The notes beneath the pieces are model-generated. The model had not been told where the DNA came from. It saw only the letters and a list, made by a program, of their open reading frames with translations, and made no database searches. A stretch of DNA of 64,000 nt from Olsenella porci. GTDB taxonomy: Bacteria; Actinomycetota; Coriobacteriia; Coriobacteriales; Atopobiaceae. How positions within the stretch are numbered: the first letter of the stretch is position 1; every line of letters starts with the position of its first letter. The position numbers and the translations under genes are program-made. Positions 46,087 to 54,604 of the stretch are shown here, piece after piece. The stretch is from NCBI RefSeq assembly GCF_009695875.1, contig NZ_VUNC01000002.1, forward strand, positions 124,001-188,000. Reading direction: 5' to 3'.

Positions 46087-46829
46087 ACCCCTTGACCGTT
46101 GCAATTTGCGAGGATGACGTCGACGACGAGCGAAGGCTCATCGACCTCGTAGAGAGGAGCCCGGTCCCGGCGAGGGCGGCGCTGTACTCCGAGGCCAACG
46201 CCTTCGTGGAGGACTTCACCCCCGGCATCTACGACCTCATCCTCATGGACATCTTCCTGGGCGAGGATGCGGCGCCCAGCTCGGAGGAGCCCGAGGGGCT
46301 GAGGGCAATCCGCCGCATCCGCGCGGTGGACCCCAACGTCCCCGTTGCCTTCGTGACCACCAGCAAGGACTTCGCGCTAGAGGCGTTTCGCCTGGATGTG
46401 GCCCGTTACATCGAGAAGCCCGTCACGCAGGCCCAGGTGGACGACGTCCTCTCGTTTGCGTTGGGCATGCGCGACCACCTCCCCGGCCTCAGGCTCCGCA
46501 GCGAGGGACACGACGTGAACGTGCCCATCTCCCAGATCGTGTACATGGAGCAGTCGGGGCACTACGTTCTCATCCACCTCTCCAGTGGGAGGGTGGTGAA
46601 GGTCAGAGGAACGCTCGACGAGGTCTCTGCCAACCTGGACGAGCCCCAGTTCGTTCGCTGCCACAAGAGCTTCGTCGCCAACCTCAACTTCGTGGAGGAC
46701 ATCAACGAATCCCTGATGTCGCTCCAGATGTTCGGGGGCGACTGGGTCCACGTGAGGAAGGCAAGCATGCGAGACGTGCGCAGGGCCTACGAGGACTGGC
46801 TCTTCCAGATGGCGCGCCTCAAGGGGTAA
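46083..46829 (+). CDS. Response regulator with LytTR DNA-binding domain
   Basis: 248 residues. Receiver domain (1-130): acidic ICEDD at 8-12, phosphoacceptor Asp56 in LILMDIFLG, TTSKDFALEAF and a KP pair. The LytTR domain (about 145-245) has VYMEQSGHYVLIHL and FVRCHKSFVANLNFV. It should activate promoters when phosphorylated by the preceding kinase; targets are unknown. Start overlaps the kinase stop (ATGA). Confidence 0.92.
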   Translation: MNPLTVAICEDDVDDERRLIDLVERSPVPARAALYSEANAFVEDFTPGIYDLILMDIFLGEDAAPSSEEPEGLRAIRRIRAVDPNVPVAFVTTSKDFALEAFRLDVARYIEKPVTQAQVDDVLSFALGMRDHLPGLRLRSEGHDVNVPISQIVYMEQSGHYVLIHLSSGRVVKVRGTLDEVSANLDEPQFVRCHKSFVANLNFVEDINESLMSLQMFGGDWVHVRKASMRDVRRAYEDWLFQMARLKG

Positions 46830-46912
46830 CGCGCGGCCACCGTCCAGCGCGACGGCCCGCCACGGCGTCCCCTCTCCCCTACAATGGGCTCACCACGTCA
46901 GAGGGGAGCCGC

Positions 46913-47872
46913 ATGCCACACACAAGCCTGGGAAGGACCCTTGCCATCGCCAACCCCGCCTCGCACAGCGGACGGGGCGCGGGGGCGGCTGACGAGCTCG
47001 AGGGCATCTTTGCATCCGACCCCTCGCTCGCGGGTGCGTTCGAGCTCAGGCGAACCTCGGGGCCAGGAGACGCGGCATCCATCGCCTCCTCGGCGGGCGA
47101 CTTCGACACGCTGCTTGTAATGGGCGGCGACGGCGTGATCAACGAGGCCGTGAACGGGCTCATGCACCTGCCGAGGGAGAACAGGCCCACCCTCGCCGTG
47201 ATTCCCATGGGGTCGGGAAACGACTTCGCACGCACCTTGGGTCTCGCCCTCAACCGTCCAAAAGATGCCCTCTCCCAGCTTTTCTTGGGGGAGAGAAGGG
47301 CCATCGGCCTAGGCCTCGTGACCTCTGACGCCGGCGAGTCGCGCCACTTTGCCCAGACGCTCTCGTTTGGCCTCGACGCCGCCATCGCACTCGACACCAC
47401 CGACCGCCGCGCGGCGCAGACCTCCCAGGAGGGACCTGCGCTGTTCGCGACATCGGGACTCAAGGTGTTCTCGTCCGGGGGCAAATGCTTCCCCGCTCGC
47501 GCGAGCTTCGACGGCGGCGCGCCCATGCCGCTCCGCGTGATGGTGTTCGCCGTGCAGAACGGCCCCACCTACGGCGGCGGGTTCAGAATCTGTCCCGACG
47601 CCTGCCCTGCCGACCCAACGCTCTGCGTCTGCCACAACGTCCTCCAGCCACGCCTCCCCCACACCCTCGCGCTCTTTGCGCTCGCCCGGTTTGGCCTGCA
47701 CACGCGCTCCAAGGTCCTGCGAACGGTCAAGGCCTCGAGCCTCGACATCCGGTTCGAGGAGGAAGAGCCTCCGTGCCAGGCGGACGGCGAGAGGGTCCAT
47801 GGGACGAGCTTCCACGTGGAGTCGGTGCCAAATGCCCTGGACGTGATCGTGCCAACAGGTTGTCGCTGGTAG
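46913..47872 (+). CDS. Diacylglycerol kinase-like lipid kinase
   Basis: 319 residues of the DgkB/YegS family. It has IANPASHSGRG near the N-terminus, the nucleotide motif VMGGDGVINEAVNGL, and IPMGSGNDFARTLGL. The usual GGDGT is GGDGV here. The family phosphorylates diacylglycerol or related lipids at the membrane. C-terminal motif ADGERVHG. Start ATG at 46913 follows AGAGGGGAG. It lies 83 nt after the regulator gene, perhaps co-transcribed. Confidence 0.85.
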   Translation: MPHTSLGRTLAIANPASHSGRGAGAADELEGIFASDPSLAGAFELRRTSGPGDAASIASSAGDFDTLLVMGGDGVINEAVNGLMHLPRENRPTLAVIPMGSGNDFARTLGLALNRPKDALSQLFLGERRAIGLGLVTSDAGESRHFAQTLSFGLDAAIALDTTDRRAAQTSQEGPALFATSGLKVFSSGGKCFPARASFDGGAPMPLRVMVFAVQNGPTYGGGFRICPDACPADPTLCVCHNVLQPRLPHTLALFALARFGLHTRSKVLRTVKASSLDIRFEEEEPPCQADGERVHGTSFHVESVPNALDVIVPTGCRW

Positions 47873-48231
47873 AGAAGAACTGCTCTCCCGTCGCAAGGGT
47901 CTCCCGTCGGCATCCAGCTCCCTCCGACTACCTAGCTACATCGATCACTGCAGGGGATCATGGTCAAAGAGCAGAACGGTCGCGCACCTGTCTGACCGTC
48001 GGCCCCTCCGCAAGCTGAATGCCACCGTCCTCCATTGCCGCCCAGATGAGCTCCCCTTCCACGGGACGCTCCTCAGCCCCCTGTGATGCCCGCTTCATAA
48101 GAAGTCACTCTATGGCTTCCCCGCAGCTGGCCCCTCGGGTCGCAAGCCACGCCACTCACGGCGGGGATTCGATGGTCTAAGGATGGAGGAGGGTCAACCC
48201 CCTCGTGTCGAGAGCCACACCGCCCGTTGCG

Positions 48232-48430
48232 GGGAATCGATGTCTAAGAGTGGGGAGGGTCAATCTCTCTCGCTCAGCCGGTCCCTCCTCGCACGGTCGG
48301 TGACCCTCGTCCCCTTCCTTGAGCATATTTCGTTCCGGGGATTACGTGGGACGCTGGCCCACCCCCTCTCCCGCAGACCGGCTGGCAGGAAACTCCCGAA
48401 GTGAGTGCACATATCGGGCACTCGTTGCCA
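48232..48430 (+). repeat. Composite ~199-nt intergenic repeat
   Basis: Starts GGGAATCGAT and ends with family 1 copy D. It aligns by eye with 59951-60148, which has the same start, nearly the same length and shared blocks such as CTCTCGC..CAGCC, CCCTCGTC and TTCCG.GGATT.CG. Confidence 0.6.
48383..48430 (+). repeat. Family 1 palindromic repeat, copy D
   Basis: 48 nt: TGGCA..TGCCA ends, inner CCCGA/TCGGG arms and GTG/CAC near the loop. Confidence 0.75.
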
Positions 48431-48520
48431 CTGGAGGGGCCAGCCGTAGGCGGACGACCGATCTACCTGGGCAAACGTTCGGAAATCCTGGAAGTGCGCC
48501 GACTGACAACCACTCGAGGC

Positions 48521-48544
48521 CACTCAGATCGGGACTTGGCTGCC
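48521..48544 (+). repeat. Family 1 repeat, half copy K
   Basis: CACTCAGATCGGG then ACTTGGCTGCC matches the second half of the element and closely resembles the half copy at 60417-60440. Confidence 0.5.
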
Positions 48545-48946
48545 GTGGGGGTTCCGGCGAACGGCGGCAAGCGCTTCAAGCGACTACCTATGGCACCCAA
48601 TCGCTCGCGTGAGTGTTCACGCAGGCTGCTTGTCATCAAGGAGCACGCCATGAGGGCTACCCAGCCCTGGCACCCGGGAAACATACCGGTGCGACCAGCT
48701 CCGAAGCCCGGTCGACCTGACTCCTCGCCCCCTCTTAGCCACCCCCAACTTCGTCCCAACTCGCCTGAGGGTCGCGGCCACAACCCAAAGGCCGTAGAGA
48801 CCAAGGTTCCCTTGGACTGCGGAGGTTCTCTCCCAGACCGAGATCAGCCTATGCCCCCTTCTCTGAGTCCTTTTGAGCGGAGCCGGGCAGATTGCCTGCG
48901 GGCGGAAGGAGGGCACGCCCCCCGGCGAACCCGCCCGCAGTCCCAG

Positions 48947-48973
48947 AAAAAAGGGCGCCCCGCTGGGACGCCC
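48947..48973 (-). terminator. Terminator of ptsI
   Basis: Minus strand GGGCG, 11-nt loop, CGCCC then TTTTTT, 26 nt past the ptsI stop. Confidence 0.8.
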
Positions 48974-48998
48974 CCTCTCCCTCGCTTGTGGCGCAACC

Positions 48999-50702
48999 CT
49001 ACTTCACGGCAGCCTGCAGCATGGCCTTGACCTCGGTCGCGGTCTTGAGTGCCATGACCTTCTCGGTGAGGGCGTCTGCCTCCTCCTTGGTCCACTGCGA
49101 GATGATGCGGCGCGTGCGCAGGATGGACGGGGCGGAGACGGAGAACTCCTCCAAGCCGAAGGACAGCAGGACGGGGATGAGCAGCGGGTCAGCCGCGGCC
49201 TCTCCGCACATGCCGACCATGATGCCGGCCTTGTTGCCCTCGGAGATGATGCGCTTGAGCGACCTCAGGACGGCAGGCTGGTACACCTGGTACAGGTAGG
49301 CGACGCGGTCGTTGCCGCGGTCGGCGCACATGGTGTAGCCAATGAGGTCGTTGGTGCCGATGGAGAAGAAGTCGCACTCGGCGGCGAGGTCGTCGGCAAT
49401 GAGCGAGGCGGCGGGCGTCTCGATCATGGTGCCCACCTGAATGTCCTTGTTGTACTCGACGCCGCGGGCATCGAGGTCGGCCTTGCACTCCTCAATGAGC
49501 TGCTTGGCCTGGCGCACCTCGTCGAGGTTGGTCACGAGCGGCAGCATGATCTTGATGTCACCAAAGGCGGAGGCGCGCAGGAGCGCGGTCAATTGCACCT
49601 TGTACTGCTCGGGGTTGTTGAGGCAGTAGCGGATGGCGCGGAACCCCATGAAGGGGTTGTCCTCCTTCTGGAGGTTAAGGTACGGGATCTCCTTGTCGCC
49701 ACCCACGTCGAGAGTGCGGATGATGACCGGCTGGTCCTTCATACGCAGCGCGACCTTCTGGTACGCGGCAAACTGCTCGTCCTCGGAGGGGAGCTCCTTG
49801 GCATCCATGAACAAGAACTCGGAGCGGAAGAGGCCGATGCCCTCGGCGTCATGCTCGGCGGCGTTGTTGGCGTCGTCGGGGTTGCCGATGTTGGCAACGA
49901 GGAGCTTCTTCTCCCCATCGCCCGTCACGGTCTCCTTGCCACGATACGCCTCGAGAGCCTGCTTCTCCTCTGCGTACACCTTTGCCTTGGCGCGATAGTG
50001 CTCAAGGTCGTGGTCGTCGGGGTTGGCGATGACCTTGCCGTTGGTGCCATCCACCACGACCATGTCGCCGGTCTTGATGTTCTTGGTGGCGTCGGCGACG
50101 GAGAGGACCGCGGGAATCTCGAGCGCACGAGCGATGATCGCGGAGTGCGAGGTCCTGCCGCCGGTTTCGGTGACGATGCCTGCAACGTTCTCCTTGTCGA
50201 TGTCGGCGGTCATCGAGGGGGTGAGCTCGTGGACCACGACGATGGAGTTCTCGGGCAGCGTGGAGAGGTCCACGACCTCCTTGCCCAGAAGGTCGGCGAG
50301 AAGGCCGGTCTTGACGTCGGCGACGTCTGCGGCGCGCTCGCGGAAGAGCTCGTCCTCCATCTGGGAGAACATCGTGTAGTAGGTGTCGTACGCCTCGCTC
50401 ACGGCCTGCTCGGCGCACATGCCCGAGTCGATGGAGCCGTTGACCATGTCCTTGATGCCGTCATCCTCGGCAAACTCAATGTGGGCACCCATGATCTCGG
50501 CCGCGTCCTCGCCCACGGTCTTCTTCATGCGCTCGATCTGCGCGTTGGTCTGCGCCACGAACTTGTCGAGGGCGGCGGCGTAGCGCGCCTTCTCCTCCTC
50601 GGCGTTCTCGGGGACCCTGGGGGTGAACGAAAGGTCTGGGGCCACCGCGACCTGGGCGACGCCGATGCCGTAGCCATCAGACGCATTGATACCCTTGAAC
50701 AT
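48999..50702 (-). CDS. ptsI: PTS enzyme I (phosphoenolpyruvate-protein phosphotransferase)
   Basis: Transfers phosphate from PEP to HPr at the head of sugar import. 567 residues. The active-site His lies in GGRTSHSAIIARAL. The PEP-binding domain has GIGLFRSEFLFMD, IRTLDVGGDKE, GTMIETPAAS and FFSIGTNDLIGYTM. Start ATG at 50702 (MFKGINAS) follows AGAGGAGG. It lies 81 nt downstream of the fruK-like gene; HPr and sugar-specific enzyme II genes are not in the window. Confidence 0.96.
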   Translation of the reverse strand: MFKGINASDGYGIGVAQVAVAPDLSFTPRVPENAEEEKARYAAALDKFVAQTNAQIERMKKTVGEDAAEIMGAHIEFAEDDGIKDMVNGSIDSGMCAEQAVSEAYDTYYTMFSQMEDELFRERAADVADVKTGLLADLLGKEVVDLSTLPENSIVVVHELTPSMTADIDKENVAGIVTETGGRTSHSAIIARALEIPAVLSVADATKNIKTGDMVVVDGTNGKVIANPDDHDLEHYRAKAKVYAEEKQALEAYRGKETVTGDGEKKLLVANIGNPDDANNAAEHDAEGIGLFRSEFLFMDAKELPSEDEQFAAYQKVALRMKDQPVIIRTLDVGGDKEIPYLNLQKEDNPFMGFRAIRYCLNNPEQYKVQLTALLRASAFGDIKIMLPLVTNLDEVRQAKQLIEECKADLDARGVEYNKDIQVGTMIETPAASLIADDLAAECDFFSIGTNDLIGYTMCADRGNDRVAYLYQVYQPAVLRSLKRIISEGNKAGIMVGMCGEAAADPLLIPVLLSFGLEEFSVSAPSILRTRRIISQWTKEEADALTEKVMALKTATEVKAMLQAAVK

Positions 50703-50783
50703 AGATTCCTCCTCTTGTAACAAGCACTGCGCTTGGGTAAAGCCTTACGAAGGGACGGGGCGACGCTATACCCCGGGAAAAGC

Positions 50784-51713
50784 CTAGTTGGACTGCTCCT
50801 CGATGATCTTGTTGAGACGCGCGTACACCTTGTCGATGGTCGCGCGCTTGGCGATGCCCCTGCTCGCCGCCGTCGCCGTGCCACATGCGGACGCGAAGCG
50901 GAGGGCGGTCTCGTAGTCTGCCCCCTCCTGGCACTTGGCCACGAAGCCAGCGACCATGGAGTCGCCCGCGCCGGTTGCGTTGACGAGCTTGATCTTTGCG
51001 GTGGGGACGGTATGGACCTGGCAGTCGTTGTCGTACAGGAGCGCGCCGTGGCTACCGCACGAGACGATGACGTTCTGGGCGCCACGCTCGTGGAGCTTCT
51101 CCGCGAAGGGGATGCACTCCTCCGGGGTCTCGGGTCGGGCGTCGAAGATTCTGCCGACCTCGTGGTTGTTGGGCTTGATGAGGAACGGCTTGGCAGCCAG
51201 TGCCTCCATGAGGAGCTGGCCGGGGGCGTCGACGACAAAGCGGATGCCGCGGCCGGCGAGGCGCTTCATGATGATGTCGTACATGTTCTCGGGCAGCGAC
51301 TTGGGAATCGAGCCGGTGAGGACGAGGGTATCACCCGGCTGGATGCAGTCGATGCGCTCGAGGAGCTCGTCAACCTTCTTCTCGGGAATCTTGGGACCCA
51401 TGCCGTTGACCATGGTCATGACAATGCCGTTGAGCTTGACGTTGATGCGGGTGAACCCGTGGTCAAGCATCACGAAGTTGGACGAGATCCCCGACTTCTG
51501 GAGCGTGTTGATCAGGTACTCCCCCGTGAAGCCCGCGGCGATGCCAAAGGCAACATTGAGCACCTTGAGCTCGTTGAGGAGGGTGGAGACGTTGATGCCG
51601 TTCCCACCACAGTAGATTTCCTCGCTCGACGAACGGTTGGTGAAGCCCATGTCGAGCGTCAGGGGATGCATGACGTAGTCGATGGCAGGGTTCAACGTGA
51701 CGGTATAAATCAA
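50784..51713 (-). CDS. fruK: 1-phosphofructokinase (PfkB family)
   Basis: 309 residues. MIYTVTLNPAIDYVM at the N-terminus and KLVNATGAGDSMVAGFVAK (ATP/catalytic Asp) near the C-terminus mark the FruK/tagatose-6-phosphate kinase branch. The sugar-binding motif is CGGNGINVS, where the branch usually has GGKGxNVS. It likely phosphorylates fructose 1-phosphate, in line with neighbouring ptsI; tagatose 6-phosphate cannot be excluded. The start is a TTG at 51713 behind GAGAGGAG. Confidence 0.88.
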   Translation of the reverse strand: MIYTVTLNPAIDYVMHPLTLDMGFTNRSSSEEIYCGGNGINVSTLLNELKVLNVAFGIAAGFTGEYLINTLQKSGISSNFVMLDHGFTRINVKLNGIVMTMVNGMGPKIPEKKVDELLERIDCIQPGDTLVLTGSIPKSLPENMYDIIMKRLAGRGIRFVVDAPGQLLMEALAAKPFLIKPNNHEVGRIFDARPETPEECIPFAEKLHERGAQNVIVSCGSHGALLYDNDCQVHTVPTAKIKLVNATGAGDSMVAGFVAKCQEGADYETALRFASACGTATAASRGIAKRATIDKVYARLNKIIEEQSN

Positions 51714-51933
51714 CTCGAGCTCCTCTCGCCCAAATATGCACTCACATGATAACGAAAAATACGCGCATCGGTCCTCAAACGGCCCTGTGAATCACCGATG
51801 GGTATAATTCGCGGACGGGCCACCAGTTTCATTCATTTTCCAGGCACGCCCCCGTGCGCATGATGCTGCCCCCAACGCCCGCGGCAAGAGCCCTCGCACC
51901 GGCGGCCGGCTCGTGATACCATCTCTCTCGCAA

Positions 51934-52010
51934 GCGCCCTTAGCTCAGCTGGATAGAGCATCGGTCTTCTAAACCGCCGGTCAGGCGTTCGAATCGCCTA
52001 GGGCGCACCA
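51934..52010 (+). tRNA. tRNA-Arg (anticodon TCT)
   Basis: 77 nt with encoded CCA. Acceptor GCGCCCT/AGGGCGC, D arm GCTC..GAGC, anticodon loop CTTCTAA, T arm AGGCG-TTCGAAT-CGCCT. One T-C mismatch closes the anticodon stem. TGA-TACCAT just upstream may be its -10. Confidence 0.95.
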
Positions 52011-52019
52011 GCACACGAC

Positions 52020-52050
52020 GGGGGTCGGGCCACCTGGTCCGACCCCCTTT
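52020..52050 (+). terminator. Terminator of tRNA-Arg
   Basis: GGGGGTCGG, 10-nt loop, CCGACCCCC, TTT. It also faces the manA stop. Confidence 0.75.
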
Positions 52051-52056
52051 GCATGC

Positions 52057-53046
52057 CTAGCCCTCGCGGGGCACGTGCGACACCACCAGCGTCATGGCTC
52101 CCTCCAGGGGAAGCGTCTCCCTGGCGGCAGGCACCACGAAGTGGCTCCCCTTAGTCACGGGTACCCCGGCGGCGGTGCCCTCGCCCTCGATCACGCTCAC
52201 GCAGGCGAAGTCGTACGGCGTGGGGAGGTCGCGCGAACCCTCGACGCGCACGCGGTCAACCACGTAGCGGGGGCACGACTCCAGACGCGTGATGCCGTCG
52301 ACCTCGGGCGCGATCACCGCTCCGGTCGAGAGGGGCTTGGCAGCGTAGTCGACGACGTCCAGACTCTGGACAAGGTGCAGCTCGCGCTTGGTGCCGTCCG
52401 CCTGCACGCGGTCGTAGTCGTACACGCGATAGGTCACGTCCGAGCTCTGCTGGGTCTCGAGCACCGTGGTGCCGCCCCTGATGGCGTGCAGGGTCCCGGG
52501 GTTGATCTGGAAGAAGTCGCCGGTGTGGACGGGGATCACGTTGAGGAGCCTGTCCCACTCGCCCCTCTCCACCATCCGGGCAAACTCCTCGCGGTCATGG
52601 GCGTGCTGCCCAACAACGATGGTCGCGCCTGGCTCCGCATGCAGCACGTACCAGCACTCGCACTTGCCCAGCGAGCCGTTCTCGTGGACGCGGGCGTACT
52701 CGTCGTCCGGGTGGACCTGGATGGACAGGTCCCCCTCGGCATCGAGGATCTTGATGAGCAGCGGGAAACGGTCGCCCCCCGCCTTGCCAAAGAGCTCGTG
52801 GTGATGCTTCCAGAGGAACGAGAGCGTCAGGCCATGGTACTGGCCGGACGTCACGGTGCAGTCGCCGTTGGGGTGAGCGCTTATCGCCCAGCACTCGCCA
52901 ATGGGGCCGTCGGGGATGTCGTAGCCAAAGTCGGTCTGGAGTCTCCTGCCACCCCAGATCTTCTCGTGAAAGATGGGCTCGGTGAATATGAGGTCGTCGT
53001 CGTGGAACTTGGGGTCCTTGATGAACCCTCCGCCCATGTCGATCAT
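52057..53046 (-). CDS. manA: Mannose-6-phosphate isomerase
   Basis: Interconverts mannose 6-phosphate and fructose 6-phosphate. 329 residues, the short class I (Gram-positive) form. The cupin zinc ligands are in LSIQVHPDDEYA, and further motifs are GKCECWYVL and INPGTLHAIRGG. N-terminus PIFHEKIWGGRRL is typical. Start ATG at 53046 follows GAAAGGA. Fits with the PTS and fructose genes nearby. Confidence 0.94.
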   Translation of the reverse strand: MIDMGGGFIKDPKFHDDDLIFTEPIFHEKIWGGRRLQTDFGYDIPDGPIGECWAISAHPNGDCTVTSGQYHGLTLSFLWKHHHELFGKAGGDRFPLLIKILDAEGDLSIQVHPDDEYARVHENGSLGKCECWYVLHAEPGATIVVGQHAHDREEFARMVERGEWDRLLNVIPVHTGDFFQINPGTLHAIRGGTTVLETQQSSDVTYRVYDYDRVQADGTKRELHLVQSLDVVDYAAKPLSTGAVIAPEVDGITRLESCPRYVVDRVRVEGSRDLPTPYDFACVSVIEGEGTAAGVPVTKGSHFVVPAARETLPLEGAMTLVVSHVPREG

Positions 53047-53151
53047 GCGCGTTCCTTTCGTCGATGGACTTTCAGCCAGATGATAGTCCAGCGGAGAACC
53101 TCGCCCCCCGTCGTTTGGGGGGGGGTGAGCCGCGGTGGAATGCTGCCCGCG

Positions 53152-53745
53152 TCACGCCAGGCCGCGGATGAGTGCCGCCTGCGCCGCGATGATGGTCTTG
53201 GAGTCGCAGATCAGACCCTCGAGTATGGCCTCGACCACGTCCCTCACGGGTATCCAGTGCACGTCCACGAGCTCGCCCTCGTCAGGATGCGCCGCGTGGG
53301 GAGAGAGGCCATGGGCCAGGTAGATGCACGTCGTCTCGCTGGTGAAACCCGGCGACCCCGCCGCGCGCGCAACGAGCTCGAGGCGCTCGGCGACGAGGCC
53401 AGTCTCCTCCCCCAGCTCGCGCGCCGCACAGTCCTCGGGGCTCTCCCCCTCCTCGCGTCTCCCCGCGGGAATCTCGAGCGTCACCGCACCCATGGCGAGG
53501 CGGTACTGCCTCACCAGGCACATGCGGCCATCGATGACGGCACAGACGCCGCAACCGCCGTGGTGCCAGGCAATCTCGCGCTCCCCCTCCGTCCCGTCGG
53601 GGAGCCTCACGCCCACGGTCTGGGCCTCGAAGACCCGCCCCATCCAGTGCGTGGCCGCCCCCGTGGGCACCTCTCTGAGACCCCCGTCGTCACGGAGGAG
53701 CTCCCGGATCGCCTTGATGCCATCGGATTCCCCAACTGCCGCCAT
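53152..53745 (-). CDS. NUDIX hydrolase, ADP-ribose pyrophosphatase-like
   Basis: 197 residues. Complete Nudix box GRREEGESPEDCAARELGEETGL, preceded by LEIPAG and followed by SPGFTSE, the pattern of ADP-ribose/nucleoside-diphosphate-sugar hydrolases. Start ATG at 53745 follows GAGAGGGG; the open frame continues upstream without similarity. Confidence 0.88.
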   Translation of the reverse strand: MAAVGESDGIKAIRELLRDDGGLREVPTGAATHWMGRVFEAQTVGVRLPDGTEGEREIAWHHGGCGVCAVIDGRMCLVRQYRLAMGAVTLEIPAGRREEGESPEDCAARELGEETGLVAERLELVARAAGSPGFTSETTCIYLAHGLSPHAAHPDEGELVDVHWIPVRDVVEAILEGLICDSKTIIAAQAALIRGLA

Positions 53746-53959
53746 GCCGTCCCCTCTCACCTGCCCCCGCAGGGGAACTGGCGGGCACCTCCCAGAAGTC
53801 GGGCTGGTCACTTGCAAAGTCCGCCACATCGTACCTGCAGGTTTTCGCAACCTATGCACAATCCCCGTGCGGGAAATATTTTTGGGCTGCCGGAGCACGC
53901 CCGTCGCTCGCCCACCATGGTATCAGTGCCGGTTCCAGACGAGCGGAGGTGATGGTCGC

Positions 53960-54004
53960 ATGCACGTGCAGAGGGGACGTCTGGCCTGTGGGGTGGGCAC
54001 GTGA
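53960..54004 (+). CDS. Possible 14-residue leader peptide
   Basis: ATG at 53960 with a near-perfect Shine-Dalgarno GGAGGTGAT 7 nt upstream encodes MHVQRGRLACGVGT and stops at 54002-54004, overlapping the next start as GTGA. The following gene has no good site of its own, so this short frame may load ribosomes for it. Only the layout is seen. Confidence 0.4.
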   Translation: MHVQRGRLACGVGT

Positions 54005-54561
54005 GGCGCCCGGAGGTCCCACGCTCCACGTGGCTCACGCGGAGACGGGCATGCGTCCTCGCCCTCACGGCGGTCGCCGTGCTGGGCGTTGGCTGGGGCA
54101 TGGCGGCGCTGCTCGGCGGGTGGGAGGACCCACTGGCCACGGAGGGCTCGTACGAGGGGCTCGTGCGCCCGGAGGTCACGAGGGAGGGCAAGGGCAAGGT
54201 GGACTCCTCCTCCATGGAGATCAGCTGCGCGGCGGCAATGAGGGTGCGCGAGGGCGAGACCACGGTGGAAGCGCGCCTGGAGAACCCCGCATCAAACCAC
54301 GTGGACCAGCGGGTGCGCATCTACACCCGCGAGAGGCCCGACGACATCCTGTACCAGAGCGGGGCCCTGGCACCGGGCCAGACGATCGAGACCATCGAGC
54401 TCGCGCACCCGCTCGAGCTGGGCAGGCACGACGCGATCGTGGAGTTTCAAGGCTACGAGCGGCATCGCTCGCTCGTCTCAAACCAGGGAGAGCTGTTGGG
54501 CCACGACGCCTTTGGGGCATCCTGCGCAGCCGAGGTTCCCATCAGCTGCGTGGCCAAGTAG
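54001..54561 (+). CDS. Membrane-anchored extracytoplasmic protein, unknown family
   Basis: 186 residues, family not recognised. A basic N-terminus and one TM segment (about 18-40) precede an extracytoplasmic domain with three Cys (SCAAAM, SCAAEV, SCVAK) and a beta-rich, Ig-like pattern (TTVEARLENPASNHVDQRVRIYTRE). The GTG at 54001 overlaps the stop of the 14-codon frame. First large gene of a four-gene surface operon. Confidence 0.65.
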   Translation: MRRPEVPRSTWLTRRRACVLALTAVAVLGVGWGMAALLGGWEDPLATEGSYEGLVRPEVTREGKGKVDSSSMEISCAAAMRVREGETTVEARLENPASNHVDQRVRIYTRERPDDILYQSGALAPGQTIETIELAHPLELGRHDAIVEFQGYERHRSLVSNQGELLGHDAFGASCAAEVPISCVAK

Positions 54562-54604
54562 CGACCCGGCATCGGTGCCGGGCGACGACGCGAAGGGAGA
54601 GGCA

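Larger units (their letters stand above)
47873..48946. other. 1.07-kb gap with repeats, no gene recognised
   Basis: Lies between the convergent lipid kinase gene and ptsI. It has two tandem copies of a CGATGGTCTAAG..GGAGGGTCAA-like unit (from about 48166 and 48232), a 199-nt composite repeat (48232-48430) ending in family 1 copy D, and a half copy at 48521-48544. No ORF with support on either strand. Confidence 0.6.

Noticed and set aside
48401-49030. Plus-strand ORF of about 209 codons in the third gap
   Set aside because: It runs across repeats and into the ptsI terminator and gene end, with no good start.
53101-53151. G-run (nine or more G) between manA and the NUDIX gene
   Set aside because: A homopolymer tract between the end of one gene and another; it is not inside a coding frame, so phase variation has no evident target, and it could be a sequencing artefact.
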